NCBI GenBank assembly: GCA_036406595.1
Contig: DASXAR010000010.1
Span: forward strand, 1 to 13,311
DNA: 13,311 nucleotides
Direction of reading: 5' to 3'
Source of the DNA: VRUE01 sp036406595
Lineage (GTDB): Bacteria; Actinomycetota; Thermoleophilia; Solirubrobacterales; 70-9
Made by a program: the position numbers and the translations under genes. The notes below the pieces were generated by a model. It searched no databases. It was not told where the DNA came from and worked only from the letters and a program-made list of their open reading frames with translations. This document shows positions 1 to 6,073 of the stretch, piece by piece (within the stretch, counting starts at the first letter, position 1; every line of letters starts with the position of its first letter).

Positions 1-31
1 CGGAGCGCCGACATCTGGTTCGAGCGCCCTC

Positions 32-199
32 TCACCAGCGGCTGAGGATCGGCTCCGGGTCGACCGGCCGGCCGCGGAGGTGGACCTCGAAATGAAGACA
101 TGCGCGACGAACCGCGTTCCACCCGTCGGCCGTGCCTCTGCCGACACCGGGAGTTGCGCACCGAGCCCGGCGGCCAGCGCCAACCCGACGCAAATCGAA
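32..199 (-). pseudogene. C-terminal remnant of an M23-family (LytM-like) peptidase
   Basis: Read on the minus strand, about 33 codons end at a TGA (34-32) and carry ACLHFEVHLRGRPVDPEP followed by ILSRW. The LHFEV strand followed by G-R-P-V-D-P is the C-terminal signature of M23 zinc metallopeptidases, whose HxH motif includes the His of LHFE. M23 enzymes cut peptidoglycan cross-bridges. Nothing resembling the first metal-binding motif or a signal peptide lies upstream. The frame meets a TAA near position 207, and residues before LHFEV only loosely resemble the family. An AAG-rich stretch in another frame (about 150-185) suggests a frameshift. I see no credible start codon, and a large hairpin (220-283) interrupts the space up to clpP. 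It is best read as a decayed gene end. Family assignment is fairly sure; loss of function is inferred. Confidence 0.55.
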
Positions 200-219
200 G
201 CACCGTTACGGCTGGAAGA

Positions 220-283
220 GGGTGGATGGGGCTCCCGAGGGAATGTCCCGAAAAGCAATTCCCGGAGGGAGGCCCATCCACCC
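220..283 (-). terminator. Long three-part hairpin downstream of clpP
   Basis: Arms 220-230 and 273-283 pair perfectly over 11 bp (GGGTGGATGGG with its complement). Inside them, 232-236 pairs with 267-271 (5 bp) and 239-244 with 258-263 (6 bp), leaving a 13-nt loop at 245-257. It starts 34 nt beyond the clpP stop, so it is placed to end the clpP transcript or protect its 3' end. In the clpP direction the stem is followed only by CTCTTCC, so it is not a classic U-tract terminator. A repeat-type palindrome or small structured RNA is the alternative. Confidence 0.5.
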
Positions 284-316
284 TTCCCTCCGCGAAGCGC
301 TCGGCTCGGCAGCGCC

Positions 317-901
317 TCAGTGGTGCTCGATGACGCGATCGACGAGGTTGTACTCCTTCGCCTCCTCGGGGCTCATGAAGTAGTCGCGATCGGTGTCCTG
401 GGTGACCTTCTCGAAGGGCTGGCCGGTGTGTTTGGCGAGGATCTCGTCGAGGCGGCGGCGGACGTCGATGATCTCTTTGGCGTGGATCTCGATGTCGGTG
501 GCCTGGCCTTCGAAGCCCGATGAGACCTGGTGGATGAGGATCTTCGAGTTGGGAAGCGCCATCCGCTTGCCCGCCGCGCCGCCGCCCAGCAGCAGCGCCC
601 CCATGCTCATCGCGATGCCGACGCAGATCGTCTGCACGTCCGGCTTGATGAACTGCATCGTGTCGTAGATCGCCAGGCCCGCGTATACGTCCCCGCCCGG
701 CGAGTTGATGTAGAGACTGATGTCCTTGTCGGGGTCCTCGGACTCGAGGTGCAGGAGCTGGGCGACGATCAGGTTGGCGATTTCCTGGTTGACGGGGGTG
801 CCCAGGAAGACGATCCGCTCGTTGAGCAGGCGCGAGTAGATGTCGAACGACCGCTCGCCGCGCGAGGTCTGCTCGACCACCATCGGTACAAGAGGACTCA
901 T
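317..901 (-). CDS. clpP: ATP-dependent Clp protease proteolytic subunit ClpP
   Basis: A 194-residue ClpP serine peptidase, the usual family length. Fourteen subunits form the degradation chamber fed by ClpX or ClpC ATPases in the cytoplasm. The catalytic triad is visible: Ser99 in GIAMSMGALL, His124 in ILIHQ, and Asp173 in TDRDYFMSPEEA. The oxyanion and substrate strand INSPGGDVYAG lies at 66-75. There is no long propeptide; the mature-type N-terminus MSPLVPMVVEQTSRGERSFD follows directly. The ATG (901-899) overlaps the TGA of a 24-codon leader ORF (ATGA), so translation is probably coupled. tig lies upstream on the same strand, the standard tig-clpP order, but the usual clpX does not follow; an M23 remnant does. 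A second clpP, common in actinobacteria, is not in the window. Confidence 0.97.
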   Translation of the reverse strand: MSPLVPMVVEQTSRGERSFDIYSRLLNERIVFLGTPVNQEIANLIVAQLLHLESEDPDKDISLYINSPGGDVYAGLAIYDTMQFIKPDVQTICVGIAMSMGALLLGGGAAGKRMALPNSKILIHQVSSGFEGQATDIEIHAKEIIDVRRRLDEILAKHTGQPFEKVTQDTDRDYFMSPEEAKEYNLVDRVIEHH

Positions 902-972
902 AGAAGACCGCCGTCGCGCTTCGCTCCCCCGCGAAGAGTCTCGTATGCACGCTTGGTCGCTACCGCGCTCAT
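898..972 (-). CDS. 24-codon leader ORF coupled to clpP
   Basis: ATG at 972-970 opens a 24-residue frame beginning MSAVATKRAYETLRGG and ending in AKRDGGLL. Its TGA (900-898) shares bases with the clpP ATG. The sequence TAGAGT lies 7 nt before the ATG, so the transcript probably begins at or next to this start codon. The mini-ORF holds a hairpin (936-931 with 924-919, loop of 6) ending 17 nt before the clpP ATG. The DNA aligns along most of its length with the leader ORF in front of GH15 (3510-3581), which argues that it is a real element and not a chance frame. I know no function for the peptide; it could drive translational coupling or act as an attenuator. Confidence 0.5.
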   Translation of the reverse strand: MSAVATKRAYETLRGGAKRDGGLL

Positions 973-979
973 GGCGGCC

Positions 980-985
980 ACTCTA
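980..985 (-). promoter_or_regulatory. -10 box for the clpP leader transcript
   Basis: TAGAGT (985-980 on the minus strand), inside the longer AT-rich TTCTATAGAGT, sits 7 nt before the ATG of the leader ORF. The spacing predicts a transcript starting at or beside that ATG. I see no good -35 hexamer 16-18 nt upstream. It gives clpP its own promoter separate from tig. Confidence 0.45.
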
Positions 986-1002
986 TAGAAGGGCGCTGCC
1001 GG

Positions 1003-1031
1003 GCCGCCTGCAGCGCCTCGCAGGCGTCGGC
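1003..1031 (-). terminator. Possible hairpin after trigger factor
   Basis: GCCTGC (1006-1011) pairs with GCAGGC (1020-1025) around an 8-nt loop, and GCC/GGC extends the stem past a bulge. It begins immediately behind the tig stop codon and ends before the clpP -10 box. There is no T-run, so termination is only suggested. Confidence 0.3.
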
Positions 1032-1033
1032 CT

Positions 1034-2419
1034 CTAGGAATCCCCTCCGGGCGTCCACAGCGAGCCGGCCTCCTGGCGCTCCTTCTCCGGCGTCCAGATC
1101 TTCTCCCGCGCCTCCGCCTGCTCGATCGGAATCGGCTTGGCGCTCTCGGCGACCAGGTCGATCGCCTTGCGGATTCGGATGTCCTCGCGAACCATCTCGT
1201 CACGGCCGCTCTCGCGAAGGCGCGCCAGAAGCTTCTCCGGCGTGGTGCGCTCGTGTTCGGCCGTGTGGGCAAGCGCCTCGACCATCTCCTCCTCGCTCGC
1301 GTCGATCCCCTCCACCTCGACGATCGCGGTCAGCACCGCCTCGCGCCTCAGCTCCCGCTCCGCGTCCGGTTTCGACTCGGCGATCACCTCGTCGCGGGTT
1401 TTCCCCTGCATTTGAAGGTATGTGTCGGGGCTCATGCCCCGGGCGGCCAGCTGCCGCTCCGCACGCTCCCAGCGCTCGGTCGCGGCGGCCAGGGCAAGCT
1501 CGTCGGGGACGGAGACAGTTGCCTGGTCCGCTGCCGCGTCGACCGCAGCGACCCGGAAGTCCTGCTCGATTCGCTGGTCGACGACCTCCGTGACACGGGA
1601 GCGGATGTCGTCGCGCAGCTCCTCAAGGGTCTCGAACTCCGACGCCTCCGAGGCGAAGTCGTCGTCCAGCTCAGGCAGCACCTTTTCGCGCACCTCCTTC
1701 ACGTCGACGCTGAAGACGGCCTCGTTGCCGGCGAGGTGCTCGGCGCGGTAATCGTCGGGGAAGGTGACGGTGACCTCCCGCGCCTCCCCGGGCGTGGCTC
1801 CGGCCAGCTGCTCCTCAAAGCCCTCGACGAGCTGGCCCCCGCCCAGCTCCAGCAGGTAGTCGGCTGCCTTGCCCCCCTCGAACGCCTTGTCGTCGATCAA
1901 CCCCTCGAAGTCGATCAGCAGGACGTCGCCCTCGGCCGCGGCGCGCTCGACCGGCTCGAGCTTCGCGAACCCCTCACGAATGCGCTCGACCTCCCGCTCG
2001 ACGATCTCCTCCGGCGGCTCCGGCTCGGCCCGGCCCACCTCGAGGTCCCTGTACTCGCCCAGCTCCGCCCTGGGCCGAACTCCGATCTCGAATTTGAAGG
2101 CGAGCGGCTCACCCTCGTCCTGCGGCGTCGAGATTACTTCGACGCTCGGGTCGCCGACCGGCCGGATTCCGGAGGCGAGCAGGGCCCGTTCATACCAGTC
2201 CGGCAGCGACTCGCGCAGGGCCTCCTCGAAGACGGCTCCGAACCCGAGTCGCTGGATCACCAGCGACGGCGGCGCCTTGCCCTTGCGGAAGCCGGGCATG
2301 CGCATCTCCCGCGCCAGCGTCCTGGCCGCGCGCTGGACGCCGCGATCGACGTCGGCGGCGGGAACCTCGACGTCGACCCGGACCCGCGACTCGGGCAGCT
2401 CTGTGACCTGTGACTCCAT
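1034..2419 (-). CDS. tig: Trigger factor, ribosome-associated chaperone and peptidyl-prolyl isomerase
   Basis: A 461-residue trigger factor, which binds the ribosomal exit tunnel and shields nascent chains. Domains in order: N-terminal ribosome-binding domain (about 1-115) with the signature loop GFRKGKAPP at 43-51; FKBP-type isomerase domain (about 155-245) with GDVLLIDFEGLIDDKAFEGG and LVEGFEEQLAGATPGE; then the helical C-terminal chaperone domain (about 255-430) rich in Glu and Arg. A tail of about 25 residues, including KIWTPEKERQEAG, extends past the usual end. The ATG (2419-2417) gives the standard MESQVTELPESRVRVDVEVP opening. TAGGGT sits 8 nt before it and there is no Shine-Dalgarno sequence, so initiation is probably leaderless. 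clpP follows on the same strand but has its own promoter. Confidence 0.97.
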   Translation of the reverse strand: MESQVTELPESRVRVDVEVPAADVDRGVQRAARTLAREMRMPGFRKGKAPPSLVIQRLGFGAVFEEALRESLPDWYERALLASGIRPVGDPSVEVISTPQDEGEPLAFKFEIGVRPRAELGEYRDLEVGRAEPEPPEEIVEREVERIREGFAKLEPVERAAAEGDVLLIDFEGLIDDKAFEGGKAADYLLELGGGQLVEGFEEQLAGATPGEAREVTVTFPDDYRAEHLAGNEAVFSVDVKEVREKVLPELDDDFASEASEFETLEELRDDIRSRVTEVVDQRIEQDFRVAAVDAAADQATVSVPDELALAAATERWERAERQLAARGMSPDTYLQMQGKTRDEVIAESKPDAERELRREAVLTAIVEVEGIDASEEEMVEALAHTAEHERTTPEKLLARLRESGRDEMVREDIRIRKAIDLVAESAKPIPIEQAEAREKIWTPEKERQEAGSLWTPGGDS

Positions 2420-2427
2420 TCAGCTTG

Positions 2428-2455
2428 ACCCTAGAGGAATCGGTCGTGTGGTCTA
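2428..2455 (-). promoter_or_regulatory. tig promoter with overlapping inverted repeat
   Basis: TAGACC (2455-2450), a 16-nt spacer and TAGGGT (2433-2428) stand 8 nt before the tig ATG. The -35-like element overlaps the stop codon of the small ORF behind ctaG. CCTAGA (2430-2435) and TCTAGG (2452-2457) form an inverted repeat that covers both hexamers, so a repressor site is possible but could be chance. Confidence 0.4.
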
Positions 2456-2563
2456 GGAGTGACGGCGCAGGAGGCCGCGGCGCACCGCCACCGCGAAGTC
2501 GATCGCGAAGGCCGCGCCCCTGCCGAGCGGCCCGGTGACCAGCCAAGCCCTGGCCCTATTCAC
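2453..2563 (-). CDS. 36-residue small hydrophobic protein behind ctaG
   Basis: GTG (2563-2561) opens a 36-codon frame ending at TAG (2455-2453). It reads MNRARAWLVTGPLGRGAAFA, then IDFAVAVRRGLLRRHS. Third positions are almost all G or C, as in real genes here. The hydrophobic middle (AFAIDFAVAV) followed by a basic tail resembles a small membrane-associated protein with a W-L-V-T-G-P-x-G motif. The start overlaps the ctaG stop by 8 nt and has no ribosome binding site, which suggests coupling to ctaG and a role near cytochrome oxidase assembly. I do not recognise a named family with certainty. Confidence 0.55.
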   Translation of the reverse strand: MNRARAWLVTGPLGRGAAFAIDFAVAVRRGLLRRHS

Positions 2564-3443
2564 TGTTCAGCCGTTTCTCGAGCAGGGCACCGTGGCCCGC
2601 GGCCACCGCGCGACCCGCGCGGCGCTCGTCGAGCACAACCCCCTTCTCGCGGGCGAGGTCGAGGAGCCGCTGCTTTTCGATCCCTTCTCGCGACACCTCG
2701 AAGAAGACCCAGGCGAGCACCCCGAGCGCGAGGAAGGTTCCCTCGACCATCATCACCACACCGGCGGTGCTCTGGTCGGCAAGAGGCGAGATGCCCCAGT
2801 AGCGCTCTCCGGGCCTGTAGATCGGGTAGAGCACGGTGCCCGACCACATCAGGACGTTGCCGAGGATCGCCCCCGTGAAGCGAACCGCGACCACGTAGCC
2901 GACTTTCCAGCCTGCTCCGAACCACGCGGGCTTGGGGAGCGGCCCGAAGACCGGCATCCACATCAGGCATCCGAAGAAGAGAAAGGTCGTGTGCTCGAGC
3001 GCGTGGATCGGCGCGGCGCCGTATGCGTCCTGATAGAGCGCCGGAACGTGCCAGAAGAAGAGGTTCACCGCCCAGAGCGGCAGCGCGACGGCGGGGTGGG
3101 CGAGGATCTGGAGCCGGTTGAACACCCGCACCGCCAGCAGCGGCTGCAGCAGCGATCGGGTCAGGCCGAGGACGAGCAGCAGCGAGGCGATGTCGCCGAT
3201 CAGCAGGTGCTCCACCATGTGGGCGATCACCAGCTCGTCGGAGATGTGGCCGATCGGGCTGAAGAGCGCGATCGCGATCGTCGCCAGACCGGAGCCGAAG
3301 CAGACCTGCCGCCAGGCGGGGACCGACCGTCCGTCCCACGCAAGCGCGGTGGCCCGGTGCCAGTAGAGGATGCCGGCGGCGGTCAGGGGGATCACCTCGA
3401 GCGGCGCGAAGGCACCGCTGACATGTGCAAGGGGGATCGGCAA
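2556..3443 (-). CDS. ctaG: CtaG-type cytochrome c oxidase assembly protein (caa3 type)
   Basis: A polytopic membrane protein of 295 residues, matching the caa3_CtaG family that supports assembly of caa3-type cytochrome c oxidase, probably at the copper centre. About seven membrane segments are visible (near 15-28, 50-62, 72-94, 118-135, 148-167, 182-200, 226-249). Conserved histidine motifs are HMVEHLL (75-81), FWHVP (130-134) and HALEHTTFLFFG (147-158), with DQSTAG at 223-228. The frame can be extended upstream to 3596, but that would run through the repeats of the GH15 leader and give an unlike N-terminus. I chose TTG at 3443-3441: it lies 7 nt after TACGCT, the spacing seen at other starts here, and gives the usual short lead into APLEVIPLTAAGILYWHR. 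No other oxidase genes are in the window. Confidence 0.88.
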   Translation of the reverse strand: MPIPLAHVSGAFAPLEVIPLTAAGILYWHRATALAWDGRSVPAWRQVCFGSGLATIAIALFSPIGHISDELVIAHMVEHLLIGDIASLLLVLGLTRSLLQPLLAVRVFNRLQILAHPAVALPLWAVNLFFWHVPALYQDAYGAAPIHALEHTTFLFFGCLMWMPVFGPLPKPAWFGAGWKVGYVVAVRFTGAILGNVLMWSGTVLYPIYRPGERYWGISPLADQSTAGVVMMVEGTFLALGVLAWVFFEVSREGIEKQRLLDLAREKGVVLDERRAGRAVAAGHGALLEKRLNSE

Positions 3444-3450
3444 GGAGCCC

Positions 3451-3456
3451 AGCGTA
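3451..3456 (-). promoter_or_regulatory. -10 box for ctaG
   Basis: TACGCT (3456-3451) lies 7 nt before the proposed TTG start of ctaG. A TTGTCG further upstream is 19 nt away, a long spacer. It supports the shorter ctaG start and leaves ctaG and the GH15 leader divergent with their -10 boxes about 40 bp apart. Confidence 0.35.
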
Positions 3457-3494
3457 GCGCCGCGATTGAGACCCTCGACAACCGCGGGCGGTGC

Positions 3495-3500
3495 TAGCTT
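3495..3500 (+). promoter_or_regulatory. -10 box for the GH15 leader transcript
   Basis: TAGCTT sits 9 nt before the GTG (3510) of the GH15 leader ORF, which predicts a transcript starting at or within a few bases of that codon. No convincing -35 element is seen. Confidence 0.4.
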
Positions 3501-3506
3501 GGCTGC

Positions 3507-3531
3507 GCCGTGAGCGCGGAGCGAGCAAGCG
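3507..3531 (+). repeat. 25-bp direct repeat, copy 1 (leader start)
   Basis: An exact 25-bp repeat beginning GCCGTGAGCGCGGAGCGAGC; copy 2 is at 3575-3599, 68 bp downstream. Each copy contains a GTG start followed by codons for S-A-E-R-A-S. A diverged version starts the clpP leader ORF (972 downward on the minus strand). Confidence 0.9.
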
Positions 3532-3581
3532 TCCATGTCTGTTGCTTCGCGAAGCGAGCGAAGCGCGAGGATTTGCCGTGA
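3510..3581 (+). CDS. 23-codon leader ORF coupled to the GH15 gene
   Basis: GTG at 3510 opens a 23-residue frame beginning MSAERASVHVCCFAKRAKRE; its TGA (3579-3581) overlaps the GH15 GTG (3578-3580) as GTGA. A 7-bp hairpin (3544-3550 with 3558-3564, loop of 7) ends 13 nt before the coupled start. TAGCTT lies 9 nt ahead of the GTG. Alignment with the clpP leader covers the opening RTGAGCGCGG, the AAGCGT stretch, the CTTCGCG hairpin arm and the GAGCGAAGCGCGA stretch. That similarity before an unrelated gene is the main evidence that it is genuine. Function unknown. Confidence 0.5.
   Translation: MSAERASVHVCCFAKRAKREDLP
3544..3564 (+). repeat. Palindrome and hairpin inside the GH15 leader
   Basis: GCTTCGCGAAGC (3544-3555) is a perfect 12-bp palindrome. 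Its first arm can instead pair with GCGAAGC at 3558-3564 around a 7-nt loop. The matching position in the clpP leader (936-919) keeps a CTTCGC/GCGAAG stem with a different loop, so the pairing is conserved. Confidence 0.6.
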
Positions 3582-3599
3582 GCGCGGAGCGAGCAAGCG
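3575..3599 (+). repeat. 25-bp direct repeat, copy 2 (GH15 start)
   Basis: Identical to 3507-3531. Here its GTG (3578) is the likely GH15 start, so the enzyme begins MSAERASGSAN, the same first seven residues as the leader peptide. The hairpin segment of the element is not duplicated with it. Confidence 0.9.
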
Positions 3600-5491
3600 G
3601 GAGCGCCAACGACCACCGATTCCCCCCGATAGGCAGCTACGGCTATCTCTCCGACTGCCACACCGGGGCCCTGGTCTCCTACGACGGCTCCGTCGAGTGG
3701 CTCTGCCTGCCCCGCTTCGACTCGGCCAGCGCGTTCGCTGCGCTGCTCGACCGCGACGCCGGGCACTTCAAGCTGGGGCCCCGCGGCGTCGTCGTGCCAA
3801 TCGGCCGCCGCTACGAGCCCGGCACGCTGGTTATCGAGACGACCTGGGTGACCGACACCGGATGGGTGGTGGTGCACGACGCCCTCACGATCGGTGACTG
3901 GGTCGGACAGGCTGGACCCGGCTCGAGACCGGAGACGCAGCACGAGTCCGACCGCTCCCTGCTGCGGACGATGACCTGCATCGCCGGTGAGGTCGACATC
4001 GACATGGAGTGCATGCCCCGCTTCGACTACGGTGCCGAAGCGGCATCGTGGAGCGGCGGCGAGCTTGGCGAGGCGACCGCGAGCGGGGACGGCGTCGCCC
4101 TGCAGCTGACCAGCGACATGGACATTTCGATCGATGGAGCTGCGGTCCGCGGAACCATCCACCTTCGCGAAGACGAGACGGGCTTCTGCGCCGTCAGCTG
4201 GGGAGAGGGCGGGGTGGGCGGTCCGCGCAGCTCCCCCGAGGCGCTGGAGCGCCTCGACTCGACCGAAGACTTCTGGCGGCAGTGGCTCCGCGATGGCACC
4301 TTCCCGGACCATCCCTGGCGGATCCACCTGCAGCGATCCGCCCTGGTCCTCAAGGGGCTCACCTACGCGCCGACCGGGGCGTTCGTCGCCGCGCCGACCA
4401 CCTCCCTGCCGGAGACGCCCGGCGGCGAACGAAACTGGGACTACCGCTTCACCTGGATCAGGGACGCAACGTTCAGCCTCTGGGCGATGCACACGCTCGG
4501 CTTCGACCAGGAGGCCCGCGACTTCATGCAATTCGTCGTCAACGTCTGCACGGAAGGCCCCGGGCTCCAGATCATGTACGGGATCGGCGGCGAGTGCGAC
4601 CTGACCGAGCGCACCCTCGACCATCTCGACGGCTACGGCGGCGCCCGGCCAGTGCGGGTGGGAAACGGCGCCTTCCAGCAGCGCCAGAACGACGTCTGGG
4701 GAGCCCTGCTCGACTCGATCTACCTGCACGAAAAAGCGCTGCGGGGCACCGGCACCCCGGCCGCCCGGAAGCTGATCAGGGAACAGGTCGAGGCCGCGAT
4801 CGAGGCCTGGGACCACCCCGACCAGGGGATCTGGGAGTCGCGTGGCGAGCCGCGGCACTATGTCTCCTCGAAGTTGATGATCTGGGTCGCGGTCGACCGC
4901 GGCGCCCGCCTCGCGGGCGGGATCGGTTTCGAGGAGATCGCCGGGGAATGGGCCGCCACGGCAAAACGGATGAAGGACGAGATCCTCGAGCGCGGGGTGC
5001 GCGGCGGCGTCTTCCGTCAGCACTACGACACCGATGCGCTCGACGCCTCGACCCTGCTGGTCCCCCTGGTTCGCTTCCTTCCCCCGGACGATGAGCGCGT
5101 CGCCGCGACCGTCGAGGCCGTCGCAGAGGAGCTCACCCAGGACGGCCTCGTTCTCCGCTACAGGGTCGAGGAGACAGACGACGGGCTGACCGGCGCGGAG
5201 GGGACGTTCCTGATCTGCTCCTTCTGGCTGGTGTCGGCGCTGTCGGAGATCGGGGAGGCGGCCCGGGCGCGGATCCTCTGCGAGCGGCTGCTGGAATCAT
5301 CCGGTTGGCTCGACCTATTCGCGGAGGAGCTGGAACCGCGCAGCGGCAGGCACCTCGGCAACTTCCCCCAGGCCTTCACCCACCTGGCGCTGATCAACGC
5401 CGTCTCGCATGTGATCGCCGACGAGGAACGGGGCGACGGCGGCCCGACCGCCGTCTTCACCGAGATGGGCGGCGTGCGCGAGGAAGTCTGA
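3578..5491 (+). CDS. Glycoside hydrolase family 15 protein (trehalase/glucoamylase-like)
   Basis: A soluble 637-residue GH15 enzyme of the bacterial trehalase-like branch; these hydrolyse alpha-glucosidic bonds with inversion. The N-terminal beta-rich domain begins IGSYGYLSDCHTGALVSYDG. The (alpha/alpha)6 catalytic domain carries NWDYRFTWIRDA (286-297) in the substrate pocket and a general acid, probably Glu420 in DQGIWESRGE. The probable base is in the Glu583-Glu584 pair of FAEELEPRSG, followed by GNFPQAFTH (594-602). There is no signal peptide, so it probably acts on cytoplasmic trehalose or maltooligosaccharide. The exact substrate cannot be read from sequence. The frame extends upstream to GTG 3491, but GTG 3578 is preferred because it overlaps the leader stop (GTGA) and opens copy 2 of the repeat. 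No other trehalose genes adjoin it. Confidence 0.92.
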   Translation: MSAERASGSANDHRFPPIGSYGYLSDCHTGALVSYDGSVEWLCLPRFDSASAFAALLDRDAGHFKLGPRGVVVPIGRRYEPGTLVIETTWVTDTGWVVVHDALTIGDWVGQAGPGSRPETQHESDRSLLRTMTCIAGEVDIDMECMPRFDYGAEAASWSGGELGEATASGDGVALQLTSDMDISIDGAAVRGTIHLREDETGFCAVSWGEGGVGGPRSSPEALERLDSTEDFWRQWLRDGTFPDHPWRIHLQRSALVLKGLTYAPTGAFVAAPTTSLPETPGGERNWDYRFTWIRDATFSLWAMHTLGFDQEARDFMQFVVNVCTEGPGLQIMYGIGGECDLTERTLDHLDGYGGARPVRVGNGAFQQRQNDVWGALLDSIYLHEKALRGTGTPAARKLIREQVEAAIEAWDHPDQGIWESRGEPRHYVSSKLMIWVAVDRGARLAGGIGFEEIAGEWAATAKRMKDEILERGVRGGVFRQHYDTDALDASTLLVPLVRFLPPDDERVAATVEAVAEELTQDGLVLRYRVEETDDGLTGAEGTFLICSFWLVSALSEIGEAARARILCERLLESSGWLDLFAEELEPRSGRHLGNFPQAFTHLALINAVSHVIADEERGDGGPTAVFTEMGGVREEV

Positions 5492-5494
5492 CCC

Positions 5495-5520
5495 GGCGGA
5501 CGCCGCCCTCAGGAGCTGAG
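5495..5520 (+). terminator. Two tandem short hairpins after GH15
   Basis: GGCGG (5495-5499) pairs with CCGCC (5503-5507), and directly after it CTCAG (5508-5512) pairs with CTGAG (5516-5520), each with a 3-nt loop. They begin three bases after the GH15 stop. There is no T-tract, so efficiency is uncertain. Confidence 0.35.
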
Positions 5521-5887
5521 GTGCCGCGCGCTCGGTCGGCGAGCGTCGCCCAGGCGAGGCGGGCAATCGGCGTCCCCGCCGAGCGGTGGGTCTGACGGGC
5601 GGGGACGAAGGGAGCGACGCAGACGACCGCGCGGACATCGGCCTGGCGCCTTCCCGCGAGGACCTGAGCGCAGCTCGCGGGGGCGCCCCACAGCGCAAGC
5701 CGCTCGGAATCGACGGCGGCGGGACCGCGCGCGAAGCCGAGCGCAGCGTCGAGGTCCCTCCCCGACCCGCTTAGCAGCGCATCTGCCGCCAGCCGGCGGG
5801 GAGTGCAGCATCACGACGCAAGGGTGGGGACCGGGCCCCGGCGGGCAGATGGAGCCACCCGGCGCGGCGCTCTCCGGCAGGCCCGAA
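5520..5887 (-). pseudogene. Decayed alpha/beta hydrolase remnant
   Basis: The minus strand holds pieces of an alpha/beta hydrolase spread over several frames. GFGPAGERRAGWLHLPAGA (about 5890-5830) matches the N-terminal strands. CVVMLHSPPAG in the next frame matches the strand leading to the oxyanion HG motif. After a gap, a third frame reads DLDAALGFARG, then VDSERLALWG, then VRAVVCVAPFVPARQ, in the order seen in serine hydrolases around the nucleophile elbow. The elbow itself is lost: ALWG is followed by APASCAQ instead of a G-x-S-x-G. The lid region and the Asp and His are missing, and the last frame runs into the GH15 tail without a stop. This is inferred from family pattern; a similarity search would settle it. 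Confidence 0.5.
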
Positions 5888-5980
5888 GCCGACCGGCTCG
5901 AGCCCCCTCGCCCTCGAGCAGCGACCGCCGAGGGCCTCCTCTTCGAGCAGAGAACGGAAGCTCCGCGGCGCCCAGATCAG

Positions 5981-6034
5981 GCCGAAGTGGTGGACGACGA
6001 GGGCAGGCGAAACCCCTGCCGCCCCGGCGACCAC
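5981..6034 (-). pseudogene. TetR-type helix-turn-helix fragment
   Basis: Eighteen minus-strand codons read VVAGAAGVSPALVVHHFG, the second and third helices of a TetR-family DNA-binding domain. The usual continuation (S-K-E-G-L) is replaced by unrelated sequence and a stop lies about 30 nt upstream in frame, so only the recognition helix survives. The alpha/beta hydrolase remnant follows on the same strand, so the two probably come from one lost regulator-enzyme pair. Confidence 0.5.
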
Positions 6035-6067
6035 ATGTTCAGGATGATGACGGCAACCTCAGGACGC

Positions 6068-6073
6068 TAGGCT
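6068..6073 (+). promoter_or_regulatory. -10 box for the LapA-like gene
   Basis: TAGGCT lies 6 nt before the ATG at 6080, and no purine-rich ribosome binding site intervenes. This predicts a leaderless transcript. No clear -35 element. Confidence 0.35.

Noticed and set aside
1..45. A plus-strand frame ending in TGA at 43-45 (RSADIWFERPLTSG) that could be the tail of a gene entering from the left.
   Set aside because: Only 14 codons are visible. Good third-position GC alone is weak evidence in DNA this GC-rich, and it overlaps the better supported M23 remnant on the other strand.
285..305. A GAGCGCTTCGCGGAGG stretch (minus strand) behind clpP, resembling the hairpin part of the leader element.
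   Set aside because: Only about 10 bases match, with no mini-ORF or start overlap, so chance is likely.
1253..2413. A 386-codon plus-strand frame antisense to trigger factor.
   Set aside because: It mirrors the codon pattern of tig and shows no domain; long antisense frames are expected in GC-rich genes.
2453..2556. A possible tRNA between ctaG and tig, suggested by the GC-rich paired look of the gap.
   Set aside because: No cloverleaf, T-loop (GTTCRA) or acceptor stem could be found, and a small ORF explains the stretch better.
3494..5023. A 509-codon minus-strand frame opposite GH15.
   Set aside because: It is the antisense shadow of a well supported GH15 gene.
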